DNA from: Paraburkholderia sp. D15
GTDB taxonomy: Bacteria > Pseudomonadota > Gammaproteobacteria > Burkholderiales > Burkholderiaceae
Direction: 5' to 3'
Length of the DNA stretch: 64,000 nucleotides
Assembly: GCF_029910215.1 (NCBI RefSeq)
Contig: NZ_CP110395.1
Location: forward strand, 2,542,001-2,606,000
Of the stretch, positions 57,437 to 64,000 are shown piece after piece (the first letter of the stretch is position 1; each line of letters starts with the position of its first letter). The translations under genes were made by a program, and so were the position numbers. The notes under the pieces are model-generated. The model searched no databases, was not told the origin of the DNA, and saw only the letters and a list, made by a program, of their open reading frames with translations.

Positions 57437-58030
57437 GACACTCTCCCCGAAGCGGTGTTTGCCCCCGCGTAGCCTGTTGATCAAGCGGCCCTCGTGTGTC
57501 GTTTTTTTATGCTTCCTGGTTGTTTTACGATACGTTGCTAGCTTCGAAACACTTGCGCCAGTTGGGAAACGTCCTGACAGGGTTATCCCTCTGAGGAATT
57601 GTTTCGTTCGTGTAACGCTGCATGGTTCGATGGGCCATATGCTTGCGTTCCAAGCGTGCCTCGAATGTGAAATTTGCATGGTGCGAAGACGCACGTAGTG
57701 GAGTGAATTGTCTGATCGACTGCGGATGGGGTGGTCGCGGTGGCGGGTGGGGGCGAGGGGTTGGCGGGGATGGGGGGCGTTCGCGGGCTTCGTTTTGGTT
57801 TTTTTTGTGGGGCGCCTGGCGGGGTGGTTGTTTTTTTTGTTCTTCTGGTTAGGATGCGTTGCCCCTGTGCGGGGCGGCACTCACTTTTCTTTGCCTGCCG
57901 CAAAGAAAAGTAAGCAAAAGAAAGCGGCTTTACACCGCTAACTCTTAAGCGGGTCCCCCGCGCAGTCACGGTAGTGGAACATCTGGAATTCGTGCCCCCG
58001 CACTCTCCACCCCAGTGGCACAGCAGTCAT
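57437..58030. other. Intergenic region with a Burkholderia-type repeat element
   Basis: 594 bp with no supported gene. It has a G/T-rich tract with T-runs (57740-57850), then two hairpins in tandem (57862-57912) and a tail that I recognise as a sequence found many times in Burkholderia and Paraburkholderia intergenic regions. Frames crossing it give peptides often misannotated as hypothetical proteins. Confidence 0.65.
57862..57912. repeat. Twin-hairpin intergenic repeat element
   Basis: First hairpin: GCCCC (57862-57866), TGTGC loop, GGGGC (57872-57876). Second: perfect 12-bp stem ACTTTTCTTTGC (57884-57895), CTGCC loop, GCAAAGAAAAGT (57901-57912). The order and sequence look like a dispersed Burkholderia repeat; copy number cannot be judged from one window. 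Confidence 0.7.
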
Positions 58031-58714
58031 TCATCCCGCCTCGCGCAGTGCGCTCGTCGGCGCGGTCTGCTTCGGTGGTTCGGTTGCTTTGATTGGTTCG
58101 GTTGGTTCGGTTGGTTCGGTTGGTTCGGTTGGTTCGGTTGGTTCGGTTGGTTTTGTCGATTCTACTGGGTTTGTTGACTCTTTTGCTTCGGTTGGTTTCA
58201 GGCGTAGGCGTACTCGTAACGGTTGGCGCATGTCCGCAGGAGGCGCTCCCGCCATGGAGCGGGTCATCAATAATTCGCGTAGCTGAGCGTCCGCCTTCGC
58301 ATCACCCAATGTGTCGAATTGCACGCTTGTGATCGCGCCGTCTGATCCAATCCATGCGCGAATCAATAGCGCCGGCGGTGGAGCGTCCGCCTTCGCGTTG
58401 GCTATACGCTCCTCCAGGAACGCGTGCAGTTCGTTCGATGTCGCGCTGTCCCCTTCCAGCGATGCCTCGAACTCCCGCCCTACCCGCCGTCCATAGTCGA
58501 TCCACGATTGCGGGACGCTTTGCAGCACACCGCGTTGCGCATTTTGGGCCGCGCTTTGTTGCGTGCTTACCGTCGTGCTTACCGTTGTGTTTGTCGTTTT
58601 ATTTGCCGATGTCTCCGGCGTCTGCGCGGCAGACGTCAACGGCGCGGTCGCCGCGCCGGCAAGCACGAGGATGCCCAGCCGTTGGCGCCATCCGCGGCGA
58701 TCGTTTTGCTTCAT
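58031..58714 (-). CDS. TonB-C-like exported protein with PTE repeats
   Basis: 227-aa exported protein. The signal peptide (QRLGILVLAGAATAPLTSAA) is followed by a Thr/Ser/Gln linker. A TonB C-terminal-like domain occupies about residues 75-170 (ALLIRAWIGSDGAITSVQFD; MRQPLRVRLRL). Its end has six Thr-Glu-Pro repeats, encoded by a 9-bp tandem repeat. It lies 16 nt after the HtrA-like protease on the same strand. A second TonB-C-like protein is in the same cluster. Role unknown. Confidence 0.7.
   Translation of the reverse strand: MKQNDRRGWRQRLGILVLAGAATAPLTSAAQTPETSANKTTNTTVSTTVSTQQSAAQNAQRGVLQSVPQSWIDYGRRVGREFEASLEGDSATSNELHAFLEERIANAKADAPPPALLIRAWIGSDGAITSVQFDTLGDAKADAQLRELLMTRSMAGAPPADMRQPLRVRLRLKPTEAKESTNPVESTKPTEPTEPTEPTEPTEPTEPIKATEPPKQTAPTSALREAG
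58093..58146. repeat. In-frame 9-bp tandem repeat
   Basis: TTGGTTCGG is repeated exactly six times, plus a partial copy to 58152, inside the TonB-C-like gene. The unit is a multiple of three, so slippage would change the number of Thr-Glu-Pro units without a frameshift. Confidence 0.92.
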
Positions 58715-58729
58715 CAGTTTCCCCTCCGC

Positions 58730-60337
58730 TTATTCCGCTTCGAGCGGTAAATACAGTCTCGATCCGTTGCGTTGCACGAGCAACGCCACCGTGCCGCGCG
58801 TCGCGCCAATGCCCGCGATCAACGCATCCACGCTCGCTACCGGTGTGCCGTTGACCGACAGCAGCACGTCCCCCGCTTTCAGGCCGGCTCGTGCCGCCTG
58901 GCCGGCCGCCTGCTCGACAAGCAGGCCCCGGTCGACGCCGAGTTGCTGCTGCTCCTGAGCACTCAATGGTCGTAACGCCAGGCCAATGCGCGCGGGCCCC
59001 TTCGGACTGTCGCTCCCCACACTGCCGATGCCGCTGTCGAGCGCGCCCACCATGACCTGAATCCGGCGTCGCGCGCCGCCGCGCCACACCAGTAGCGCGG
59101 CCGGCTGGCCCGGCTTCATCCGCGCGATCGTGCCGAGCAGGTCGACCGGGTCCGCCACCGCGACGCCGTCCACGCCAAGCACCACATCGCCGGCCAGTAG
59201 CCCCGCCTGCGCGCCCGGGCCGCCCGCCTCCACCATGCTGATCAAGGCGCCGTCCGGACGGCTGAGGCCGAACGAACGCGCGAGCGCGTCGCTGACTTCC
59301 TGTAGCGACACGCCGAGGCGCCCGCGCGTGACCTTGCCTGTCTTCAGCAACTGATCCTTCACGTCGAGCGCGACGTCGATCGGGATCGCGAACGACAAAC
59401 CCTGGTAGCCGCCGGTCTTCGAAAAAATCATCGAGTTGATCGCGATCACCCGGCCATCCAGATCGAACAGCGGGCCGCCGGAGTTGCCCGGGTTGATCGG
59501 CACGTCGGTCTGGATGAACGGAATGTAGCTGTCGCCCGGCAACGAGCGCGACTTCGCGCTGACTATCCCCTGCGTCACCGTGTTCGCAAACCCATACGGC
59601 GATCCGATCGCCATCACCCAGTCGCCCACCTCGGTGCGCGATGCGTCGCCCGTCACGACCGCCGGTAGATTGCGCGCGTCGATACGGATCACGGCCACGT
59701 CCGACAACGCGTCGCTGCCGATCACCGTGCCCTTGAACTGGCGCTTGTCGGTCAGCTTCACGTCCACGCTCGACGCATCTCCGACCACGTGCCGGTTCGT
59801 CAGAATGATCCCGTCCGCACTCACGATGAAACCCGAGCCCAGACTCACCTCCTCGCGGTTGCCGATCACGCGACGCGCGAGAAACGGCGCGAGCGGATTG
59901 CCGGGCGCAATGCCAGGCGGCAACTGGATGCCCATCTGCGTGACCTCCCGCGTGACGCTGATGTTGACCACCGCCTGCCCGTAACGTTTGACCAGCACGG
60001 CGAAGTTCGGCACGCTCAGCGAGGCGGGATGGGCAGCGAGATTGGCGGAAGACGACTGAAGCGATGGTGGCGGCGATGCCTGGAGCGGAGATAAGGGCAA
60101 GTCTCCCGGCGAGGTTTGGGCCGCCGCGTGGACAGCAAAGCTGGCGGCGAGCAGGAGTGCGCATGACAGCACAGGCAGCGCATGCGACACCGGCAATGTC
60201 TGCAACATCGGCAACGTCCGCACCATTCGCACCAATCGCACCATTCGCACCATCCGCATGCCGGGCGCGCGCGCCGACGGTCTCTTCAATACACGCCGCC
60301 ACGCCGACACGGTCCACGGTTTCACGACGCGCTTCAT
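58730..60337 (-). CDS. HtrA/DegP-like serine protease with two PDZ domains
   Basis: 535-aa periplasmic S1C protease. The catalytic triad is visible: H183 (NRHVV), D213 (LSDVAVI) and S286 (NPGNSGGP). Two PDZ domains follow (about 340-425 and 445-530; ALISMVEAGGPGAQAGLLAG and LVEQAAGQAARAGLKAGDVL). The N-terminus before the signal helix is unusually long and repetitive (MRMVRMVRLVRMVR). The start at 60337 has GGAG 5 nt upstream. It may check or mature an exported product of this cluster. Confidence 0.92.
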   Translation of the reverse strand: MKRVVKPWTVSAWRRVLKRPSARAPGMRMVRMVRLVRMVRTLPMLQTLPVSHALPVLSCALLLAASFAVHAAAQTSPGDLPLSPLQASPPPSLQSSSANLAAHPASLSVPNFAVLVKRYGQAVVNISVTREVTQMGIQLPPGIAPGNPLAPFLARRVIGNREEVSLGSGFIVSADGIILTNRHVVGDASSVDVKLTDKRQFKGTVIGSDALSDVAVIRIDARNLPAVVTGDASRTEVGDWVMAIGSPYGFANTVTQGIVSAKSRSLPGDSYIPFIQTDVPINPGNSGGPLFDLDGRVIAINSMIFSKTGGYQGLSFAIPIDVALDVKDQLLKTGKVTRGRLGVSLQEVSDALARSFGLSRPDGALISMVEAGGPGAQAGLLAGDVVLGVDGVAVADPVDLLGTIARMKPGQPAALLVWRGGARRRIQVMVGALDSGIGSVGSDSPKGPARIGLALRPLSAQEQQQLGVDRGLLVEQAAGQAARAGLKAGDVLLSVNGTPVASVDALIAGIGATRGTVALLVQRNGSRLYLPLEAE

Positions 60338-60426
60338 CGCCACTCCTCTCGTTGCATGGGCGGATTGCCTGGATGATTTGCTCGATTGCTACGTTCAGGT
60401 GCTTCACTCCGGCGCAACGCCGCGCT

Positions 60427-60861
60427 TCACTTCGGCGGCACGACGACCGGCGCGGCAGGACGCTGGGGCGTCACCGAGTTGCCCCAGTTCGCGCCGAACC
60501 GGTTCCGTTCGGTCGACAGATTGAATGTGCCGACCCGGTTCGACGGCGCATTGGCCGCCGCTTCCGCCGCGGTCCGCGATGCACCGTTCGACGCCGCCGG
60601 TTTCGGCTGCAATTGCGAACTCAGGCAGTCGTACGACAGCGCGCGCTGGCCATCCACTTCCGCATCCACGCAAACCGGCTTGGCTGCCGACGCGGAGGTC
60701 GACGCCGACGCCTTCGCTCCGGAAGACGCAGTCGCGCCACCTGGTGGCGCGGCACGCTGCTGCGCGGGTGCCTGAGCACGCGCTTCATTCTGCTGACCGT
60801 ATGCCGCGCCGGCACCCATGACGACGGCCAGCAATCCGATTCCGATCCGACGTAAAGCCAT
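60427..60861 (-). CDS. Small exported Ala/Gln-rich protein
   Basis: 144-aa protein. MALRRIGIGLLAVVMGAGAA with a cut near AYG before QQNE is a signal peptide. The mature part is Ala/Ser/Pro-rich and probably disordered, with two cysteines (PVCVDAEVDG, SYDCLSSQL) and a conserved-looking end (RVGTFNLSTERNRFGANWGN). No family is recognised. It lies between HtrA and the CxxC protein on the same strand. Confidence 0.65.
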   Translation of the reverse strand: MALRRIGIGLLAVVMGAGAAYGQQNEARAQAPAQQRAAPPGGATASSGAKASASTSASAAKPVCVDAEVDGQRALSYDCLSSQLQPKPAASNGASRTAAEAAANAPSNRVGTFNLSTERNRFGANWGNSVTPQRPAAPVVVPPK

Positions 60862-61003
60862 CACGTTCTCCCCCACGCTCAGGTTCCTCGATGTGCGATG
60901 CGAAGCCGTCAATCGCGAGCATCGCGAGTCAAGGCGCGAGTCAAGGCACGCGTTGAAAACCGACATCGACCGCGACACGCAACTCGACACGCAACTCGCC
61001 TCG

Positions 61004-61957
61004 CTAGGCCACCTCATGCAGCGGCATACGCGCGAACCGTTCGAAAATGAATCGCTGCGCGGTTTCGATGCGCACGGCCGGCAGCACGTCTCGTCGCGCC
61101 CACAACGTCTTCGCGCCATCGACCGGCAGCCACGCGAGCACCTGCGCGCCGGTCGGAAACGGCGTCGCCGCCGGCTCGCGATAGTCGACGCGGTACAGCG
61201 CGGGCGCCGCGTCTCGCGCGCCCCACACATCGCCGATGTCGCGCACGCTGCCGTCGAACCAGAAGCGCACCCAGCGCGCGCGACGGGTCGCGGGTTCGCT
61301 CGCGTCGTCGGTCTCCGGCAATCTCATGAAGCCCGCCAGCACCAGCAGCAACGGCGCCACGTCCTCGTCGCGCATCGACGCGTACGACCATAACGACAGC
61401 ACGTCGGCGCAGGCCAGCACCGCCATGAAGCGCGTGAAGCCGAATCCGGGCCACAGTTGCCGCAACACCGCATAGTGTTGTTGCCACTGATCGACGAAGC
61501 GTCTGCGCTGCGCGGCGAAGATGCGCGGATCGCGCGAGCCGCGTGCGCTCAACTCGGACGGCTGATACGCAGCGGTCGTCAGGACGCAGGCGGCGTCGCT
61601 TGGCGTGCTTCGATGCCGGAATACGCCGACGCGACCGGGCATCGCGACGATCGCTGCATGACACAGCGGGCATTGCTCCGGCGCGGCGTCGTCGGGTGGG
61701 ATTGCGGTAGGCCACACGATGGCCGGTACGCTGGCGCGACGTTGCGCGGGCAGCGTGCGGCCGGGCAGACTGCGCCGGCGCGTGCTCGTGGTGGTTGGCG
61801 GGCTCTGCATGCCTTGTGTGCTGACCAGGCTCGCCGTCCCCACCACGCCCTCCCTTCCGCCGCCGCTCGCCGACCCCGCCGCGCCGCCCTCCGCGCCCGT
61901 CACATGTCCCGCGCGAGCCGTGCCCGCCGCCTCGGTTTCGTTCGCCGCGCGCGCCAT
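61004..61957 (-). CDS. Hypothetical protein with CxxC motif
   Basis: 317-aa protein, not recognised. The N-terminal 80 residues are Gly/Ala/Thr-rich. A CPLCH motif with a later H and C (about residues 94-125) could bind zinc. The C-terminal two thirds look folded (RRFVDQWQQHYAVLRQLWPG; ARWVRFWFDGSVRDIGDVWG). No signal peptide, so it is probably cytoplasmic. The ATG at 61957 has GAGGG 8 nt upstream; a GTG at 61972 that overlaps the PpiC stop is the alternative. Confidence 0.65.
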   Translation of the reverse strand: MARAANETEAAGTARAGHVTGAEGGAAGSASGGGREGVVGTASLVSTQGMQSPPTTTSTRRRSLPGRTLPAQRRASVPAIVWPTAIPPDDAAPEQCPLCHAAIVAMPGRVGVFRHRSTPSDAACVLTTAAYQPSELSARGSRDPRIFAAQRRRFVDQWQQHYAVLRQLWPGFGFTRFMAVLACADVLSLWSYASMRDEDVAPLLLVLAGFMRLPETDDASEPATRRARWVRFWFDGSVRDIGDVWGARDAAPALYRVDYREPAATPFPTGAQVLAWLPVDGAKTLWARRDVLPAVRIETAQRFIFERFARMPLHEVA

Positions 61958-61968
61958 CGTCCGTGCCC

Positions 61969-62844
61969 TCACTGCGCCGCGGCCAGCGCCTTCTTCAGCG
62001 CGTCTTCGTTGATCGGCGCGTTCGCGGCCAGCTTGCCGACATACGCCTGCACGTTCTGCTGCAAACGTTGCGCGCGCAACGTCGCGCGGATCTGCTCCTT
62101 GACGTCGGCAAGCGGACGCTGCGCCGCCGCACGCGTGTCGATCAGCTTGACGATGTGAAAACCCGTCGGCGTCTGCACCGGCGCGGACACCTGGCCGGCC
62201 TTGAGCGCGGCGGCGGCCTGGCGGATCGCCGGCAGCAGCATCGTCTCCGGCACCACGCCCATGTCGCCGCCGTTCGCCGCGCTGGTCTTGTCCTGCGAGT
62301 TCGCCTTCGCCAGCGCCGCGAAATCGCCGCTACGCGCGCGTCCCGCGAGATCGGTCGCCTGTTTGCGGATTTTCTCGACGCTCGCGGCATCCGTGTTCGG
62401 CGGCACTTCGAGATAAATCTGCGCGAGATGCAGCGAACGCGGCACGGTGAATGCCGGCGCGTTCTGCTCGTACGCGGCCTGGATTTCCGCATCGGACGGA
62501 TACGCCGCCGGCGGCGCATTCACCGACGCCAGATAGCTGCGCACGACCACCTCGCGCTGTGCCTCCTCCAACGCCGCGCGCACCTGCGGTTGCTTGTCCC
62601 AGCCCTTCGCCTTCGCTTCGGCGAGCACCGACTTCTGCGCGAGCGTCGAACGCACGAGCTGATCCATCGCGGACGGATCGGCGGCGAGACGCGTGCGTCC
62701 GTCCGGATTGAGCGACTTCAGCAGGGTTTCGATATCGGCCTGCGTGACCGACGCCTGGGGCGCGTTGGCGATGACGTCGCTTTGCGCCATCGCGACGAGC
62801 GGCGCGAGCGACAGCAGCCATGCTGCGAGTACAAGTTTCTTCAC
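61969..62844 (-). CDS. PpiC/parvulin-type peptidyl-prolyl isomerase
   Basis: 291-aa periplasmic folding factor. From GTG 62844, MKKLVLAAWLLSLAPLVAMA is a clear signal peptide, with GGAG 6 nt upstream. A SurA-like N-terminal helical part is followed by a parvulin domain at about residues 145-240 (LHLAQIYLEVPPNTDA; GGDMGVVPETMLLPAIRQAA; TPTGFHIVKLID). Its closeness to HtrA suggests shared clients in the periplasm. Confidence 0.92.
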   Translation of the reverse strand: MKKLVLAAWLLSLAPLVAMAQSDVIANAPQASVTQADIETLLKSLNPDGRTRLAADPSAMDQLVRSTLAQKSVLAEAKAKGWDKQPQVRAALEEAQREVVVRSYLASVNAPPAAYPSDAEIQAAYEQNAPAFTVPRSLHLAQIYLEVPPNTDAASVEKIRKQATDLAGRARSGDFAALAKANSQDKTSAANGGDMGVVPETMLLPAIRQAAAALKAGQVSAPVQTPTGFHIVKLIDTRAAAQRPLADVKEQIRATLRAQRLQQNVQAYVGKLAANAPINEDALKKALAAAQ

Positions 62845-62860
62845 CGTGACTCCTGCGATT

Positions 62861-62890
62861 ACGTGAATGCTGTTGAATGCTGTTGAATGC
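62861..62890. repeat. Three 10-bp tandem repeats upstream of the PpiC gene
   Basis: TGTTGAATGC occurs at 62871-62880 and 62881-62890, with an imperfect copy at 62861-62870. It lies in the spacer between the TonB-C-like and PpiC genes, close to the ribosome-binding site. Confidence 0.8.
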
Positions 62891-63030
62891 TGTTGTGAAC
62901 GTTGTTCTGCTCGCGACGATCGTCGTCGCGGTTCATGCGTGGACCAGGCGCGCCCTGTCTCGCCCATCGATGCGCCTGCATCGCGTACGGCGGCGCATGG
63001 GCGCGAGAACATGGGCGACAAGGCGGGTTA

Positions 63031-63489
63031 TCAGGCAGGCGACCGCTCGCGTTCCATCGGCGTTTCCAGCCGGACGACAACCGGCTGGATCATGTCGCGC
63101 GGCGGCGGCAATCCCACCTGTCTGCCGACGACGAGCGCGGCAAGCTCCGCTTCGAGTTCTTCCTCCAGACCAACTTCTCCACCCTGCACGCATTCGATCC
63201 GTTCGACCCGGCCGCGTGCATCGAGCCATGTTTTCAAGCGCAGCACCGGCACGTGCTGCCCGGCCGTTGCCGCGTTCGCCTGCCGTTCAAAAAATCCGGC
63301 CAGCCGGGACGCGGACGCTTCGTCGTCAGCCAGCGCCGTCTGCAAACACAGCGCAACCTGCTGCGCGTAGCTCACCCACGCCGACGGCGCGGCATCGACG
63401 CCCACCGCAGCGGGCTTCGCGCGCGGCCGGCCGCCGAAGACCGACGACCACGCCGCGCGCAACGCGCCAAAGCGGTCCGCGACGCTCAT
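63031..63489 (-). CDS. Second TonB-C-like domain protein
   Basis: 152-aa protein. The C-terminal half (VPVLRLKTWLDARGRVERIE; RDMIQPVVVRLETPMERE) shows the same pattern as the TonB-C-like domain of the 58031-58714 gene, implying paralogy. No signal peptide is seen, so this copy may be cytoplasmic. Its ATG overlaps the stop of the YbjN gene by one base (TAATG), showing co-translation. Confidence 0.65.
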   Translation of the reverse strand: MSVADRFGALRAAWSSVFGGRPRAKPAAVGVDAAPSAWVSYAQQVALCLQTALADDEASASRLAGFFERQANAATAGQHVPVLRLKTWLDARGRVERIECVQGGEVGLEEELEAELAALVVGRQVGLPPPRDMIQPVVVRLETPMERERSPA

Positions 63490-64000
63490 TACGCCGACGC
63501 CTTCTCACGCGAAGCCCGCTCGCGCACGGCCTCTCCCTCGCGCGCGCCGACCTCGATCCCCGCACCGGCCGCCGCGGCAGCCACCGCCGCCTGCGTCTGC
63601 GCGTGCTGCTCGGCGAACACCGGCCGCGTACGCAGATGCATCAGCAACTCCTGAATGAGGCGATCCCACAGTTCCACCGTCGAGCGCAGATAACGCACGC
63701 TCACGCCGCCGCCGACGATCACATCCATCTCCAGCGCAATGAATTGCCCGTGATCGGCGAGCCGCGCAAAACGTTTCGTGCGATTCCAGCTCGCGACCCA
63801 TTCCTGCGGATAGTCGCCTTGCACCTGGAGCACGCAGCTCAGCGTGTAGTCGAGATAGCGCACGACGGTCTCCTGCCCGACGGCGCCCTGCGCGAGATTG
63901 CCGAAGCGCACCGAGAAACCGATCCCCTGGCTCGCGCTCATCAACTGCACCACGCCGGCCTGTTCGGCCACCGTCACGCGGTAGCCGGCCGCCTTCAGCA
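63489..64000 (-). CDS. YbjN-domain protein, partial (N-terminus beyond right edge)
   Basis: At least 170 residues are present; the frame stays open at the right edge. The YbjN fold is seen in LKAAGYRVTVAEQ, IGFSVRFGNLAQ and a long helix (TVELWDRLIQELLMHLRTRP). YbjN proteins are often linked to sensing or type III chaperone-like roles, but the function is unclear. The Ala-rich tail ends SREKASA. It is upstream of the whole cluster in the window. Confidence 0.75.
   Translation of the reverse strand, partial: LKAAGYRVTVAEQAGVVQLMSASQGIGFSVRFGNLAQGAVGQETVVRYLDYTLSCVLQVQGDYPQEWVASWNRTKRFARLADHGQFIALEMDVIVGGGVSVRYLRSTVELWDRLIQELLMHLRTRPVFAEQHAQTQAAVAAAAAGAGIEVGAREGEAVRERASREKASA

Noticed and set aside
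57708..57941. Small Trp/Gly/Phe-rich frames in the repeat region
   Set aside because: They run through T-runs and the dispersed hairpin repeat; no ribosome-binding site or family supports them.
58599..60407. 602-residue frame overlapping the HtrA gene
   Set aside because: Arg/Gly-rich shadow; the HtrA frame carries the full catalytic triad and PDZ domains.

Overview
The window reads as core chromosome of a high-GC betaproteobacterium of the Burkholderia/Paraburkholderia group. The evidence is gene order and protein character: rpsF-priB-rpsR-rplI-dnaB, gcl-hyi-glxR, sbp-cysTWA-cysB, a NUDIX-aat...bpt-pyrD block, NodIJ-type ABC genes, and a DUF4148-like small secreted protein. The species assignment is inference. 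No prophage, complete insertion sequence or CRISPR array was seen.

Layout. 1-2.7 kb (minus): primosome/ribosome operon rpsF-priB-rpsR-rplI, a strong terminator, then dnaB running off the left edge. 2.9-5.1 kb: ECF sigma factor and zinc anti-sigma factor, overlapping by 11 nt. 5.3-10.2 kb: LysR regulator divergent from the glyoxylate-to-glycerate genes gcl-hyi-glxR. 10.7-12.4 kb: DUF3597 protein and L-asparaginase. 12.5-17.8 kb (minus): sulfate uptake operon sbp-cysT-cysW-cysA and a CysB-type regulator. 18-20.7 kb: lexA under two LexA boxes, two uncharacterised proteins, a universal stress protein. 21.1-23 kb: NodIJ-type exporter. 23.7-27.6 kb: LysR / M20 peptidase / MFS cassette. 27.7-34.3 kb: aldo-keto reductase, small proteins, APS kinase coupled to a TPR-sulfotransferase, glycine-rich lipoprotein, dusA, tRNA-His, and a HicB remnant. 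35-36.9 kb: small secreted and hypothetical proteins and a Mop/TOBE protein. 37-40.2 kb: ssuDCB alkanesulfonate genes. 40.7-46.8 kb: membrane protein, hydroxyisobutyryl-CoA-hydrolase-like protein, TetR/NAD(P) dehydratase divergon, small genes, SMR transporter, UPF0303 protein. 47.1-52.8 kb: tRNA-fMet, NUDIX-aat, an AT-richer inserted segment with a lipoprotein, then bpt and pyrD. 53-57.4 kb: cystine/polar amino-acid ABC genes, signal peptidase, Gfo/Idh oxidoreductase and GntR regulator. 58-64 kb (minus, open at the right edge): a co-oriented envelope cluster of two TonB-C-like proteins, HtrA-like protease, small exported protein, CxxC protein, PpiC isomerase and YbjN-domain protein.

How they fit together. 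Sulfur is a recurring theme: sulfate import, CysB control, alkanesulfonate desulfonation, APS kinase with a sulfotransferase, and a cystine-type importer. The least explained parts are the right-edge envelope cluster, the CysC-sulfotransferase pair, the segment between aat and bpt, and a fused HicA/HicB remnant beside tRNA-His.
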